Assembly: GCA_002708995.1 (NCBI GenBank)
Contig: PAPT01000039.1
Coordinates: 1 to 64,000 of the forward strand
Direction: 5' to 3'
From: Geminicoccus sp.
GTDB lineage: Bacteria > Pseudomonadota > Alphaproteobacteria > UBA7985
DNA: 64,000 nucleotides
Each line of letters starts with the position of its first letter. Position 1 is the stretch's first letter. Of the stretch, positions 26,560-34,615 are shown in pieces. The position numbers were made by a program, and so were the translations under genes. The notes beneath the pieces were generated by a model, which worked only from the letters and a program-made list of their open reading frames with translations, made no database searches and was not told the origin of the DNA.

Positions 26560-28623
26560 TTAATTGCCGCCGCCGAGAAGCTGGCCGAAGAAGCCGCTTC
26601 CGAGCAGGAACAGGGTAATAATCGCCACCAGACCGGCGACCATGACGAAGCCGTAGTGGTAGATGTAGCCGGTCTGCATCGAGCTGAAGAACCGCGCCAG
26701 CAGCTGGCTGGCGCTGGCGACCCCATTGGGGCCGAAGCGGTCGATGATGCCACCATCGCCAACCTTCCACAGGAACCGGCCGAAGGACTGGATGGGGCGA
26801 ACAAAGATGAAATCATAGAGCTCGTCGAAGAACCACTTGCGGCGGAAGAACGTGTCGACCCAGCTGAAGGTCGAGGCGATCCGCTTGGGCACGTCCGGCA
26901 TCACCAGATAGAACAGCGCACTCAGCCCGAGGCCGGAGACCGCCATCACCAGCGGTAGGACTTTCACCCACGCCGCAGACTTGTGCATCTTATCGATCAG
27001 GTCGTGGTCCTTGACCACCGAACCCGCCCAGAAGGTCGCGCCGTCGGTCGCTTCCTTGGCGTGCTTGCCCGCCTCGTAGGCGTGGTGCCCGCCCTCCATG
27101 AACCATGGGTAGGCGACGCCGCCTGCGAGCAGGGCACCGATGGCGAGAATCACCAGCGGGCCGATCATCACCAGCGGGCTCTCGTGGGCGTGGTCGAAGG
27201 TGTGTTGGTCCGCCCGGGTCGGGCCGTGGAAGGTCAGGAACAGCAGGCGGCCGGAGTAGAAGGCGGTCAGGAACGCCGCCGTGATCCCAGCCCAGAAGGC
27301 GAAGTTACCGACCAGCGAATGGGCTGCGTGCGCGGCCTCGAGGATGGCATCCTTGGAATAGAAGCCTGCAAAGCCGAACCCGGCGGGGCCGAACAGGAAC
27401 GGGATCCCGATCCCGGCCAGCGCCAGCGAACCAATCCACATGTAGGCGTAGGTCACGGGCACCTTGCGCCAGATCCCGCCCATTTTGCGCATATCCTGCT
27501 CGTGGTGCATGGCGTGGATGACCGAACCGGCCCCGAGGAACAGCAGCGCCTTGAAGAAGGCGTGGGTCATCAGGTGGAAGATCGCAGCATCGTAGGCCCC
27601 GACACCGGCGGCGAAGAACATGTAGCCCAGCTGAGAACAGGTCGAGTAGGCGATGACGCGCTTGATATCGAACTGGGTCAGGCCGACCGTAGCGGCGAAA
27701 ATCGCTGTGATCGCGCCGATCACGGTGACGAAGTCGAGCACCAGCGGCGCCAGCTCGAAAAGCGGCGACAGGCGCGCAACCATGAACACCCCGGCCGTGA
27801 CCATGGTCGCGGCGTGGATCAGCGCGGAGACCGGCGTCGGGCCTTCCATCGCGTCGGGAAGCCAGGTGTGGAGCAGGAACTGCGCCGACTTGCCCATGGC
27901 GCCCATGAACAGCAGGAAGCAGATCACGTTGACCGAGGTCTGGAACGAGAAGCCGAACAGGCCTGGCAGCAGGTGGTCTGCATCGACATGGCTGGCCACT
28001 TCGAGCACGCCATCGGCGCCGGAGAAGGCCACCGATCCGGTCAGCATGAAGGCGCCGAAAATCCCCAGCGCGAAGCCGAAATCACCCACGCGGTTGACGA
28101 TGAAGGCCTTCATCGCCGCGGCGTTGGCCGAAGGCTTGTGGTACCAGAACCCGATCAGCAGGTAGGAACTCAGCCCCACCCCTTCCCAGCCGAAGAACAG
28201 CTGGATCAGGTTATCGGCGGTGACCAGCATCAGCATGGCGAAGGTGAACAGGCTCAGATAGGCCTGAAATCGCGGGATCGACTTGTCCTCGGACATGTAG
28301 CCGGCCGAGTAGATGTGCACGATCGAGGAGACGACCGTCACCACCACCAGCATCACGGCGGTCAGGGTGTCGATGCGCAATGCCCACGCGGTGGCGAAGT
28401 CACCCGAGGCGAACCAGGTGAACAGCGGGACGACGTAGGCTTCCTTGTGGTTCAGCCCGACCTGGACGAAGACCCAGACCGACAGCAGCGCCGACAGCAC
28501 CATGACCCCGGAGGTCAGGATCTGTGCGCCGCGGTCGCCCAGACGCTTGTCCGCGAACCCGGTAAGGATCGCAGCCAGCAGGGGCAGAAAGACGATGGCT
28601 TTTTCGATAGCGAAATCAAACAC
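26560..28623 (-). CDS. nuoL: NADH-quinone oxidoreductase subunit L
   Basis: 687 residues, the distal antiporter-like subunit with its long C-terminal lateral helix. LFFGWEGVGLSSYLLIGFWY (about 148-167) and FLLHTWLPDAMEGPTPVSAL are diagnostic. It makes the far proton channel, and its lateral helix (about residues 560-610) couples the other subunits. The C-terminal part after residue 500 is partly hydrophilic, as usual. Spacing to nuoK is 9 bp. Confidence 0.96.
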   Translation of the reverse strand: MFDFAIEKAIVFLPLLAAILTGFADKRLGDRGAQILTSGVMVLSALLSVWVFVQVGLNHKEAYVVPLFTWFASGDFATAWALRIDTLTAVMLVVVTVVSSIVHIYSAGYMSEDKSIPRFQAYLSLFTFAMLMLVTADNLIQLFFGWEGVGLSSYLLIGFWYHKPSANAAAMKAFIVNRVGDFGFALGIFGAFMLTGSVAFSGADGVLEVASHVDADHLLPGLFGFSFQTSVNVICFLLFMGAMGKSAQFLLHTWLPDAMEGPTPVSALIHAATMVTAGVFMVARLSPLFELAPLVLDFVTVIGAITAIFAATVGLTQFDIKRVIAYSTCSQLGYMFFAAGVGAYDAAIFHLMTHAFFKALLFLGAGSVIHAMHHEQDMRKMGGIWRKVPVTYAYMWIGSLALAGIGIPFLFGPAGFGFAGFYSKDAILEAAHAAHSLVGNFAFWAGITAAFLTAFYSGRLLFLTFHGPTRADQHTFDHAHESPLVMIGPLVILAIGALLAGGVAYPWFMEGGHHAYEAGKHAKEATDGATFWAGSVVKDHDLIDKMHKSAAWVKVLPLVMAVSGLGLSALFYLVMPDVPKRIASTFSWVDTFFRRKWFFDELYDFIFVRPIQSFGRFLWKVGDGGIIDRFGPNGVASASQLLARFFSSMQTGYIYHYGFVMVAGLVAIITLFLLGSGFFGQLLGGGN

Positions 28624-28632
28624 GGCTGAGCC

Positions 28633-28941
28633 CTACCCCTTCATCGAGTTGATGTCTTCGATCTCGATGTTCCCCCGGTTTCGGAAGAACACCACGAGGA
28701 TCGCGAGCCCGATGGCGGCCTCAGCCGCAGCGACAGTCAGGATCAGCAGCGCAAAAATCTGCCCGGTCAGGTCGCCCAGTTCGGTGGAAAAGGCGATCAG
28801 GTTGACGTTGACCGACAGCAGGATCAGTTCGACAGACATCAGGATGATGATGACGTTCCGCCGGTTGAGCAAAATGCCGAACAGGCCGATGGTCAGCAGC
28901 AGCGCTGCCACGACCAGATAGTGTTCGAGCGTTATAGCCAT
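28633..28941 (-). CDS. nuoK: NADH-quinone oxidoreductase subunit K
   Basis: 102 residues with three transmembrane helices. It carries [20 protein letters not shown] (helix 2, with the conserved Glu) and [17 protein letters not shown] (helix 3, with the second Glu), both needed for proton translocation next to NuoJ. Start ATG 28941, [13 protein letters not shown], is standard for the family. Confidence 0.96.
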   Translation of the reverse strand: MAITLEHYLVVAALLLTIGLFGILLNRRNVIIILMSVELILLSVNVNLIAFSTELGDLTGQIFALLILTVAAAEAAIGLAILVVFFRNRGNIEIEDINSMKG

Positions 28942-29014
28942 TGTTTTCGTTTCATCTCCGTGGCGCGGGCTGGCCCCGTTTTCCGGGTGGGGCAGACGCG
29001 CGGTGTTTGTCGCT

Positions 29015-29038
29015 AGTCAGTCAATCAGTCAGTCAGTC
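29015..29038. repeat. AGTC tetranucleotide repeat between nuoJ and nuoK
   Basis: Six AGTC/AATC units run through 29015-29038 (AGTCAGTCAATCAGTCAGTC and a further AGTC) in an unusually long 121-bp spacer of an otherwise tight operon. There is no coding potential. Confidence 0.75.
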
Positions 29039-29062
29039 GTTTCGTGCCGTTTGGCGGCTGCC

Positions 29063-29680
29063 TCAGCCGATGCCCTTGCCCGATTCAACCTTGCGCAGGG
29101 CCACGGCTTCTTGGCGGCTGCGCTCGATCTGTTGCGGAATGGACTGGCGCTTGACCCCGTCGCGGCTGCGCAGGGTCAGGGTGATGGCACCGATCATGGC
29201 GACCAGCAGCACCAGACCCGACATCTGGAACAGCAGGAAGTAATCAGTGTACAGGATCTGCCCCAGCGCCTCGGTGACGTTCACGCCCTCGGGCTGCGGG
29301 TTGGTCGCGGGGGCCGGGTTTTCCGGGCGGAAGGCGCGCGTGGTGACAACCAGCACCAGCTCGGCCAGCACCGCCAGCCCGACCAGAACCCCGACCACGC
29401 CAAAGCGTTTCACGCCCTGGAACAGCCGGTTTTCACCCACGTGCAGCATCATCACCACGAACAGGAACAGCACCGCGACCGCGCCGACGTAGACGATGAC
29501 CAGGATCATTGCCACGAACTCCGCCCCGCGCAGCACGAACAGCGCCGAAGCCGAGAAGAAGGCGAGGATGAGGAAGAGCACCGAGTGCACGGCGTTGCGC
29601 GAGGTGACAACCATCAGCGCGGAGGCGATGGTCGCCGCCGCGAAGAGGTAGAAGGCCAGGCCCGTGATGATCTCTGCCAT
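29063..29680 (-). CDS. nuoJ: NADH-quinone oxidoreductase subunit J
   Basis: 205 residues with five transmembrane helices. SRNAVHSVLFLILAFFSASALFVLRG-type sequence (I see RNAVHSVLFLILAFFSASAL) and the helix-3 segment FVAMILVIVYVGAVAVLFLFVVMML, with its conserved Tyr-Val-Gly pi-bulge, identify NuoJ. The C-terminal 50 residues are hydrophilic and poorly conserved. It is part of the E-channel of complex I. Confidence 0.95.
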   Translation of the reverse strand: MAEIITGLAFYLFAAATIASALMVVTSRNAVHSVLFLILAFFSASALFVLRGAEFVAMILVIVYVGAVAVLFLFVVMMLHVGENRLFQGVKRFGVVGVLVGLAVLAELVLVVTTRAFRPENPAPATNPQPEGVNVTEALGQILYTDYFLLFQMSGLVLLVAMIGAITLTLRSRDGVKRQSIPQQIERSRQEAVALRKVESGKGIG

Positions 29681-29758
29681 AGTTCTTTACATTCCTGCAG
29701 CCGGACGTTGGAGGGTCAGATCAGGTCGTTCGTCTTGGTCCGGTCGACTGCCGCCCGC

Positions 29759-30250
29759 TCAGCGGTAGGCGGCATCCTGCGCGATGTTGGCGGCGATGAG
29801 GTGCTCCCACCGATCGCCGTTATCGAGCAGCTTGTCCTTGTTGTAGTAGAGCTCCGCCCGGGTCTCGGTGGAGAATTCGTAGTTGGGCCCCTGCACGATG
29901 GCATCGACCGGGCAGGCTTCCTGGCAATAGCCACAGTAGATGCACTTGGTCATGTCGATGTCGTAACGGGTCGTGCGGCGGGAGCCGTCTTCGCGCGGCT
30001 CGGCCTCGATGGTAATGGCCTGCGCGGGGCAGATGGCTTCGCACAGCTTGCAGGCGATGCAGCGCTCTTCGCCGGTCGGGTAGCGGCGCAGCGCGTGCTC
30101 CCCGCGGAAGCGCGGGCTCAGCACGCCCTTCTCGTAAGGATAGTTCACGGTGACCCGGCGGCCGGTGAACATGGTCCACAGCGTCAGGGCCATGCCACGG
30201 ACAAGCTCGAGCAACAGCAGGCTACGGATGGAACGGAAGAGGACTGACAT
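29759..30250 (-). CDS. nuoI: NADH-quinone oxidoreductase subunit I
   Basis: 163 residues. Two 4Fe-4S ferredoxin motifs, [12 protein letters not shown] (C64, C67, C70, C74) and [12 protein letters not shown] (C103, C106, C109, C113), carry clusters N6a and N6b that connect the electron-input arm to the quinone module. The N-terminal amphipathic segment (residues 1-35) attaches it to the membrane. It is 18 bp after nuoH. Confidence 0.97.
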   Translation of the reverse strand: MSVLFRSIRSLLLLELVRGMALTLWTMFTGRRVTVNYPYEKGVLSPRFRGEHALRRYPTGEERCIACKLCEAICPAQAITIEAEPREDGSRRTTRYDIDMTKCIYCGYCQEACPVDAIVQGPNYEFSTETRAELYYNKDKLLDNGDRWEHLIAANIAQDAAYR

Positions 30251-30268
30251 GAACCAGCGCCTTTTCGA

Positions 30269-31282
30269 TTAGAGGCCGAAGCCGACGATGACGCCGGCGG
30301 TGAGAACGACCCAGAACAGCGACAGCGGAAGGAACACTTTCCAGCCCAGACGCATCAGTTGGTCGTAGCGGTAGCGCGGGACGGTCGCGCGAACCCAGAG
30401 GAAGACAAAGGCGATCAGCGAGGTCTTGAGCACGAACCAGATCGGCTGCATCCAAACATCGTCTAAGAACCAGAAGCCAAAGGGCGACAGGTAGCCGCCG
30501 AGGAACAGGACCACGGTCATGGCCGACATCAGCAGGATGTTGGCGTATTCACCGAGGAAGAACAGCGCGAACTGCATCGACGAGTATTCGAGGAAGTAAC
30601 CGGCGACCAGCTCGGACTCGCCTTCGGGCAGGTCAAAGGGCGCACGGTTGGTCTCGGCCAGCGCCGAAATGAAAAACACCACGAACATCGGGAAGTGCGG
30701 GATGGCGAACCAAAGCCCCTTCTGCGCCTCGACAATGTTGCCAAGGTTAAAGCCACCTGCGCCCACAGTGATCACCACGGTGATGATGATCAGGCCCATG
30801 GAAACCTCGTAGGAGACCATCTGTGCTGCCGAGCGCAGCGCGCCAAGGAAAGGGTACTTCGAGTTCGAGGCCCAGCCGGACATGATGATGCCGTAGACCC
30901 CCAGCGAGGAAATCGCGAACAGGTACAGCAGGCCGAGATTGATATCCGCGATGGCGAAATTCTCGGTGATCGGGATCACCGCCCAGGCCAGCATGGCCAG
31001 CGCGAAGGTCAGCATGGGCGCGAGGAAGAACACGACCTTGTTCGCCCCGGCGGGCAGGATCACTTCCTTGAACATCAGCTTGAGCGCGTCGGCCCAGGGC
31101 TGCAGCACCCCGAACGGCCCGACCACGTTCGGCCCGTGGCGGAACTGCGCGGCCGCGATGACCTTGCGCTCGGCGAGGGTCATGTAGGCCACGCCCAGGA
31201 TGACCGGCACCACCACCACGAGGATGGTGAGCAGGATCTTGACCGCCGGCCAGACGGTGTTGAGCAGAAGGTCCATGATCAT
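30269..31282 (-). CDS. nuoH: NADH-quinone oxidoreductase subunit H
   Basis: 337 residues with eight transmembrane helices. The first cytoplasmic loop [23 protein letters not shown] is diagnostic and lies beside the quinone cavity. [22 protein letters not shown] is the second conserved loop with its acidic residues. It forms the quinone chamber with NuoB and NuoD. The start may be ATG 31282 or the one two codons later. The gap after nuoG is 6 bp. Confidence 0.96.
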   Translation of the reverse strand: MIMDLLLNTVWPAVKILLTILVVVVPVILGVAYMTLAERKVIAAAQFRHGPNVVGPFGVLQPWADALKLMFKEVILPAGANKVVFFLAPMLTFALAMLAWAVIPITENFAIADINLGLLYLFAISSLGVYGIIMSGWASNSKYPFLGALRSAAQMVSYEVSMGLIIITVVITVGAGGFNLGNIVEAQKGLWFAIPHFPMFVVFFISALAETNRAPFDLPEGESELVAGYFLEYSSMQFALFFLGEYANILLMSAMTVVLFLGGYLSPFGFWFLDDVWMQPIWFVLKTSLIAFVFLWVRATVPRYRYDQLMRLGWKVFLPLSLFWVVLTAGVIVGFGL

Positions 31283-31288
31283 GCTGAC

Positions 31289-33367
31289 TTACTCCGCCGC
31301 TTCACGCGCCTGATCGAGCGAACCGGCCAGATAAACCTCGGTGCACTCGGCCATGGTCTGGGATGTTCGTGAAATCGGACAGGTCATGTAGTAGTTGCCG
31401 ACGGCAGCCTCGAAGGGGGCATCGGAAAGGTCGCCTGCAGCGCCCGGCAGCGCCCATTCCACCGGCGCGATCTGGTCGATCCCGCCAATGTGCGGCACCG
31501 CCTGGATCAGGCTCTGACGCAGGCCCTCGAGGTCATCGAAGACTAGCGGCTGGCCGAGCGCGCCGGACAGCGCGCGCAGGATGGTCCAGTCTTCGCGGGC
31601 ATCACCGGGGGCGAAGGTCGCCAGCCGCGTGGTCTGTACGCGGCCCTCGGTGTTGACGAAGAGGCCGTTTTTCTCGGTGTAGGCCGAACCGGGCAGGATC
31701 ACGTCAGCGACCGAAGCCCCCGCGTCGCCGTGGTGGCCCTGGTAGACCACAAAGGTCTCGCGCAGCGCCTCAGTATCAAACTCGTCTGCGCCGAGCAGGT
31801 AGACCATGTCGATCTCGCCCGCCTGCGCCCCGGCAAGGATGCCGGCCATATCGCGACCGCCTTCGCCGGGCAGGAAGCCCATGTCGAGGCCTGCGACCCG
31901 CGCCGCAGCGGTGTGGAGCACGTTGAAGCCGTTGAAGTCGTCCTGGATAACGCCGAATTTTTCGGCGATCTGACCGGCGAGGTTGAGCACGGCCGCGCCG
32001 TCTTCGCGGGTCAGGGCACCCTGCCCGACGATAATGACGGGCTTGCTGGCCGCCTTCAGCGCCTTGGCCGCCGCAACCTTGCCCGCGAGGATCTCGCTCA
32101 GGGTGTGCGGGCCGGCGCCGACCCAGTCGGTCTGGTAGCTCAGGTCGTGGGGCGCACCCACGCCGAAGACCTGCAGTTCACCGGTCAGGAACCGCTTGCG
32201 GATGCGCGCGTTGATCAGCGGCGCTTCCCAGCGGGGGTTGGAGCCGATCAGCAGGATGGCGTCTGCCTCTTCCAGCCCGGCGATGGTGGTGTTGAAGCGC
32301 CAGCCCGAGGCGTTGCCGCCGGTCGCCAGCGCTGCGCCGTCCTGGCGGCAGTCGAGGTTCTTGACCCCCTTGGCGTCCATCAGCGACTTGAGCGCGAACA
32401 TGCTTTCCGCGTCGCACTGGTCGCCCGCGATGGCGGCGATCCGATCTGCGGCGGTTTCTTTGAACTTCGCGGCGATGGCGGCGAAGGCGTCGTCCCAGCT
32501 CGCCGGGCGCAGGCGGCCGTTGCTGCGCACGTAGGGCTGGTCGAGGCGCTGGCGGCTCAGGCCGTCGATGGCGTGGCGGGACTTGTCCGCGATCCACTCT
32601 TCGTTGACGTCCTCGTGCAGGCGCGGCAGCACCCGCAGTACCGAGCGACCGCGCGCGTCGATGCGAATGTTGGCACCCACGGCGTCCATGGCGTCGATCG
32701 AGGAGGTCTTGCGCAGCTCCCACGGGCGCGCGGTAAAGGCATAGGGCTTGGAGGTCAGCGCACCAACGGGGCAGATATCCACGAGGTTGCCCGACATCTC
32801 CGACTGCACCGCCCGCTCGATGGTCGAGATTTCCGCGTGCTCACCCCGGTTGAGCAGGCCGATGTCCTCGGTCCCCGCGACTTCGGTGGCGAAGCGCACG
32901 CAGCGGGTGCACTGAATACAGCGGGTCATTATCGTCTTGATCAGCGGCCCCATGTACTTTTCTTCGACCGCGCGCTTGTTTTCGGCAAAGCGGGAGCCGT
33001 CGCGGCCAAAGGCCTGCGCCTGATCCTGCAGGTCGCACTCGCCACCCTGATCGCAAATCGGGCAGTCCAGCGGGTGGTTGAGAAGCAGGAACTCCATCAC
33101 GCCTTCGCGCGCCTTCTTCACCTTGTCGGTGCGGGTGTGGACCATGAGGCCGTCGCTGCACGGCAGCGCACAGGAGGCGGCGGGCTTGGGCGCACGGCCG
33201 CGCTGGTCTTCGACTTCGACTAGACACATGCGGCAGTTGCCGGCTACCGACAGACGGTCGTGGTAGCAGAACCGGGGGATCTCAGCCCCGGCGAGTTCCG
33301 CGACCTGAAGAACGCTCATCCCGTGTTCGAATTCGACTTCAACACCGTCCACGATAGCTTTGGGCAT
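31289..33367 (-). CDS. nuoG: NADH-quinone oxidoreductase subunit G
   Basis: 692 residues. The N-terminal 2Fe-2S ferredoxin domain has C34, C45, C48 and C70. The His-Cys 4Fe-4S motif begins at H98 with C102, C105 and C111. Cluster N4 uses CIQCTRC (C150, C153, C156) plus the Cys in VDICPVGAL. A molybdopterin-oxidoreductase-like C-terminal region without catalytic function follows. The start is ATG 33367 (MPKAIVDGVEVEF); 26 residues of upstream open frame are not conserved. It is the first nuo gene in this cluster: nuoA-F, which normally precede it, are absent. Its own promoter must lie in the 154-bp spacer upstream. Confidence 0.96.
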   Translation of the reverse strand: MPKAIVDGVEVEFEHGMSVLQVAELAGAEIPRFCYHDRLSVAGNCRMCLVEVEDQRGRAPKPAASCALPCSDGLMVHTRTDKVKKAREGVMEFLLLNHPLDCPICDQGGECDLQDQAQAFGRDGSRFAENKRAVEEKYMGPLIKTIMTRCIQCTRCVRFATEVAGTEDIGLLNRGEHAEISTIERAVQSEMSGNLVDICPVGALTSKPYAFTARPWELRKTSSIDAMDAVGANIRIDARGRSVLRVLPRLHEDVNEEWIADKSRHAIDGLSRQRLDQPYVRSNGRLRPASWDDAFAAIAAKFKETAADRIAAIAGDQCDAESMFALKSLMDAKGVKNLDCRQDGAALATGGNASGWRFNTTIAGLEEADAILLIGSNPRWEAPLINARIRKRFLTGELQVFGVGAPHDLSYQTDWVGAGPHTLSEILAGKVAAAKALKAASKPVIIVGQGALTREDGAAVLNLAGQIAEKFGVIQDDFNGFNVLHTAAARVAGLDMGFLPGEGGRDMAGILAGAQAGEIDMVYLLGADEFDTEALRETFVVYQGHHGDAGASVADVILPGSAYTEKNGLFVNTEGRVQTTRLATFAPGDAREDWTILRALSGALGQPLVFDDLEGLRQSLIQAVPHIGGIDQIAPVEWALPGAAGDLSDAPFEAAVGNYYMTCPISRTSQTMAECTEVYLAGSLDQAREAAE

Positions 33368-33521
33368 GACGACACTCGGCTGTAGTGAAGCGGGGCAGAC
33401 TCTCCCCCGCATACTTCGGCCGTAAAAAACACCCCGCAGGGTCAAATCTCAAGCCTTAGTTTGTCACAGCAGCGCCCCCTGCGTGCACGGCAGTTTTACG
33501 CCTGAGGCATTGCCTTTGCAG

Positions 33522-34514
33522 TCAGAATCTGAAAGCGAAGCCGATGTTTCCGTTGAGATCGGTGGACTCACCGCGTTCAACGACCCACGGAGAAGCCGCC
33601 GCGTCGTGCAGCAACTGGGTCACCCCGACCTTGCCCTGAAGCTCGAAATTGCGGCTCAGCGGCAGCACCAGACCGGCCCCAACGCCCATGGATTTCAGCC
33701 CCGCCGACGCGGTGAAGGCATCCAGACCCGAGGCCGCAGCCTCGCTCGCCGAGATGCCGAAATGCTGGTTCATATAGGCGTCATCGGCAATGGTCACGTC
33801 TGCCCGAAAGGCCAAGTCGACGTTACGGCCCCCGCCCAGACGACCCAGCGGCGTGTAAAACGTCATACCGAACTGCGCCTCGTAGCCCTCACGCGGGTTC
33901 TCGAACAGCTCGGGCGCCCAGACCTGCCCCAGCACCTTCACGTCGACGGACAGGGTTTCGACCCCGGCGCTGCCCCAGGCACCGGCCGTGATGGACGGGA
34001 GCAGGCGGTCGAGGCCCTCGCGCGGTCCTTCAGCCTTGATCTCAGGGAGCAGATTGCCGGCAATACCCAACTTCAGCATCGGCATATCCAGCAGTGGGAT
34101 GTCGATCGAGCCCATGGTCTGCAGCGGCGAGCGAGCGCTGAAACCGTTGCTGTAGTCCGAGGCCAGCCCGTAGTTCGGGATCAAGTCCCCCGAGCCTTCG
34201 AAACTCGGCTTGATGCCGACGACCAGACCCAGCGGGCGACCGCGCAGGAAACCCGGCACCCACGGCGCGGTGTTGTTGTTGCTCGGCACCGGATTGAGGT
34301 CGAAGGCCGGGTCGCGCAGGGTCACGGTCTGCGCGCTGGCGGGAGTGCTGAGCGCCATGGCCAGCGCCGCCAGCCCGACAAAGGCTCCGCTGCACACCAG
34401 ATTCGAGGGAGCCCGGGAGACCAAGGCACGGCGACAGAAGCGGAAAAAAATGCTGTTTTGCAACGCGTTAAAACTATTCACACACGGCTCCAGTACCCGA
34501 TTGACCCCGCGCAC
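33522..34514 (-). CDS. MipA/OmpV family outer membrane protein
   Basis: Up to 330 residues. A signal peptide (GAFVGLAALAMALSTPASAQ) ends near residue 62 if the GTG at 34514 is the start; the TTG at residue 31 would give a more usual leader length. The mature part has the MipA/OmpV pattern: VVGIKPSFEGSGDLIPNY, SITAGAWGSAGVETLS-type strands, the ADDAYMNQHFGISASEAAASGL block and AASPWVVERGESTDLNGNIGFAFRF ending in Phe, as in outer-membrane barrels. The function is structural; some relatives bind MltA. A weak hairpin with a T-run lies about 65 bp past its stop. Confidence 0.78.
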   Translation of the reverse strand: MRGVNRVLEPCVNSFNALQNSIFFRFCRRALVSRAPSNLVCSGAFVGLAALAMALSTPASAQTVTLRDPAFDLNPVPSNNNTAPWVPGFLRGRPLGLVVGIKPSFEGSGDLIPNYGLASDYSNGFSARSPLQTMGSIDIPLLDMPMLKLGIAGNLLPEIKAEGPREGLDRLLPSITAGAWGSAGVETLSVDVKVLGQVWAPELFENPREGYEAQFGMTFYTPLGRLGGGRNVDLAFRADVTIADDAYMNQHFGISASEAAASGLDAFTASAGLKSMGVGAGLVLPLSRNFELQGKVGVTQLLHDAAASPWVVERGESTDLNGNIGFAFRF

Positions 34515-34615
34515 TGGCTCAACCCCGAAGAATCAAGCTCAGCCCAGTCCAGCCCCGCCTTCCTTGGCCCGCAAACCGGGCTGAATTGGGGCTGGTCAGG
34601 CTCCTGCGGCCAAAA

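Noticed and set aside
26983-28629. 548-residue plus-strand open frame opposite nuoL
   Set aside because: Low-complexity Gln/Arg/His composition; nuoL on the other strand is unambiguous.
33420-33470. Strong terminator after the MipA-type gene
   Set aside because: The stem ACCC-TGCG-GGGT is only 4 bp before a T-run, too weak to be called with confidence.
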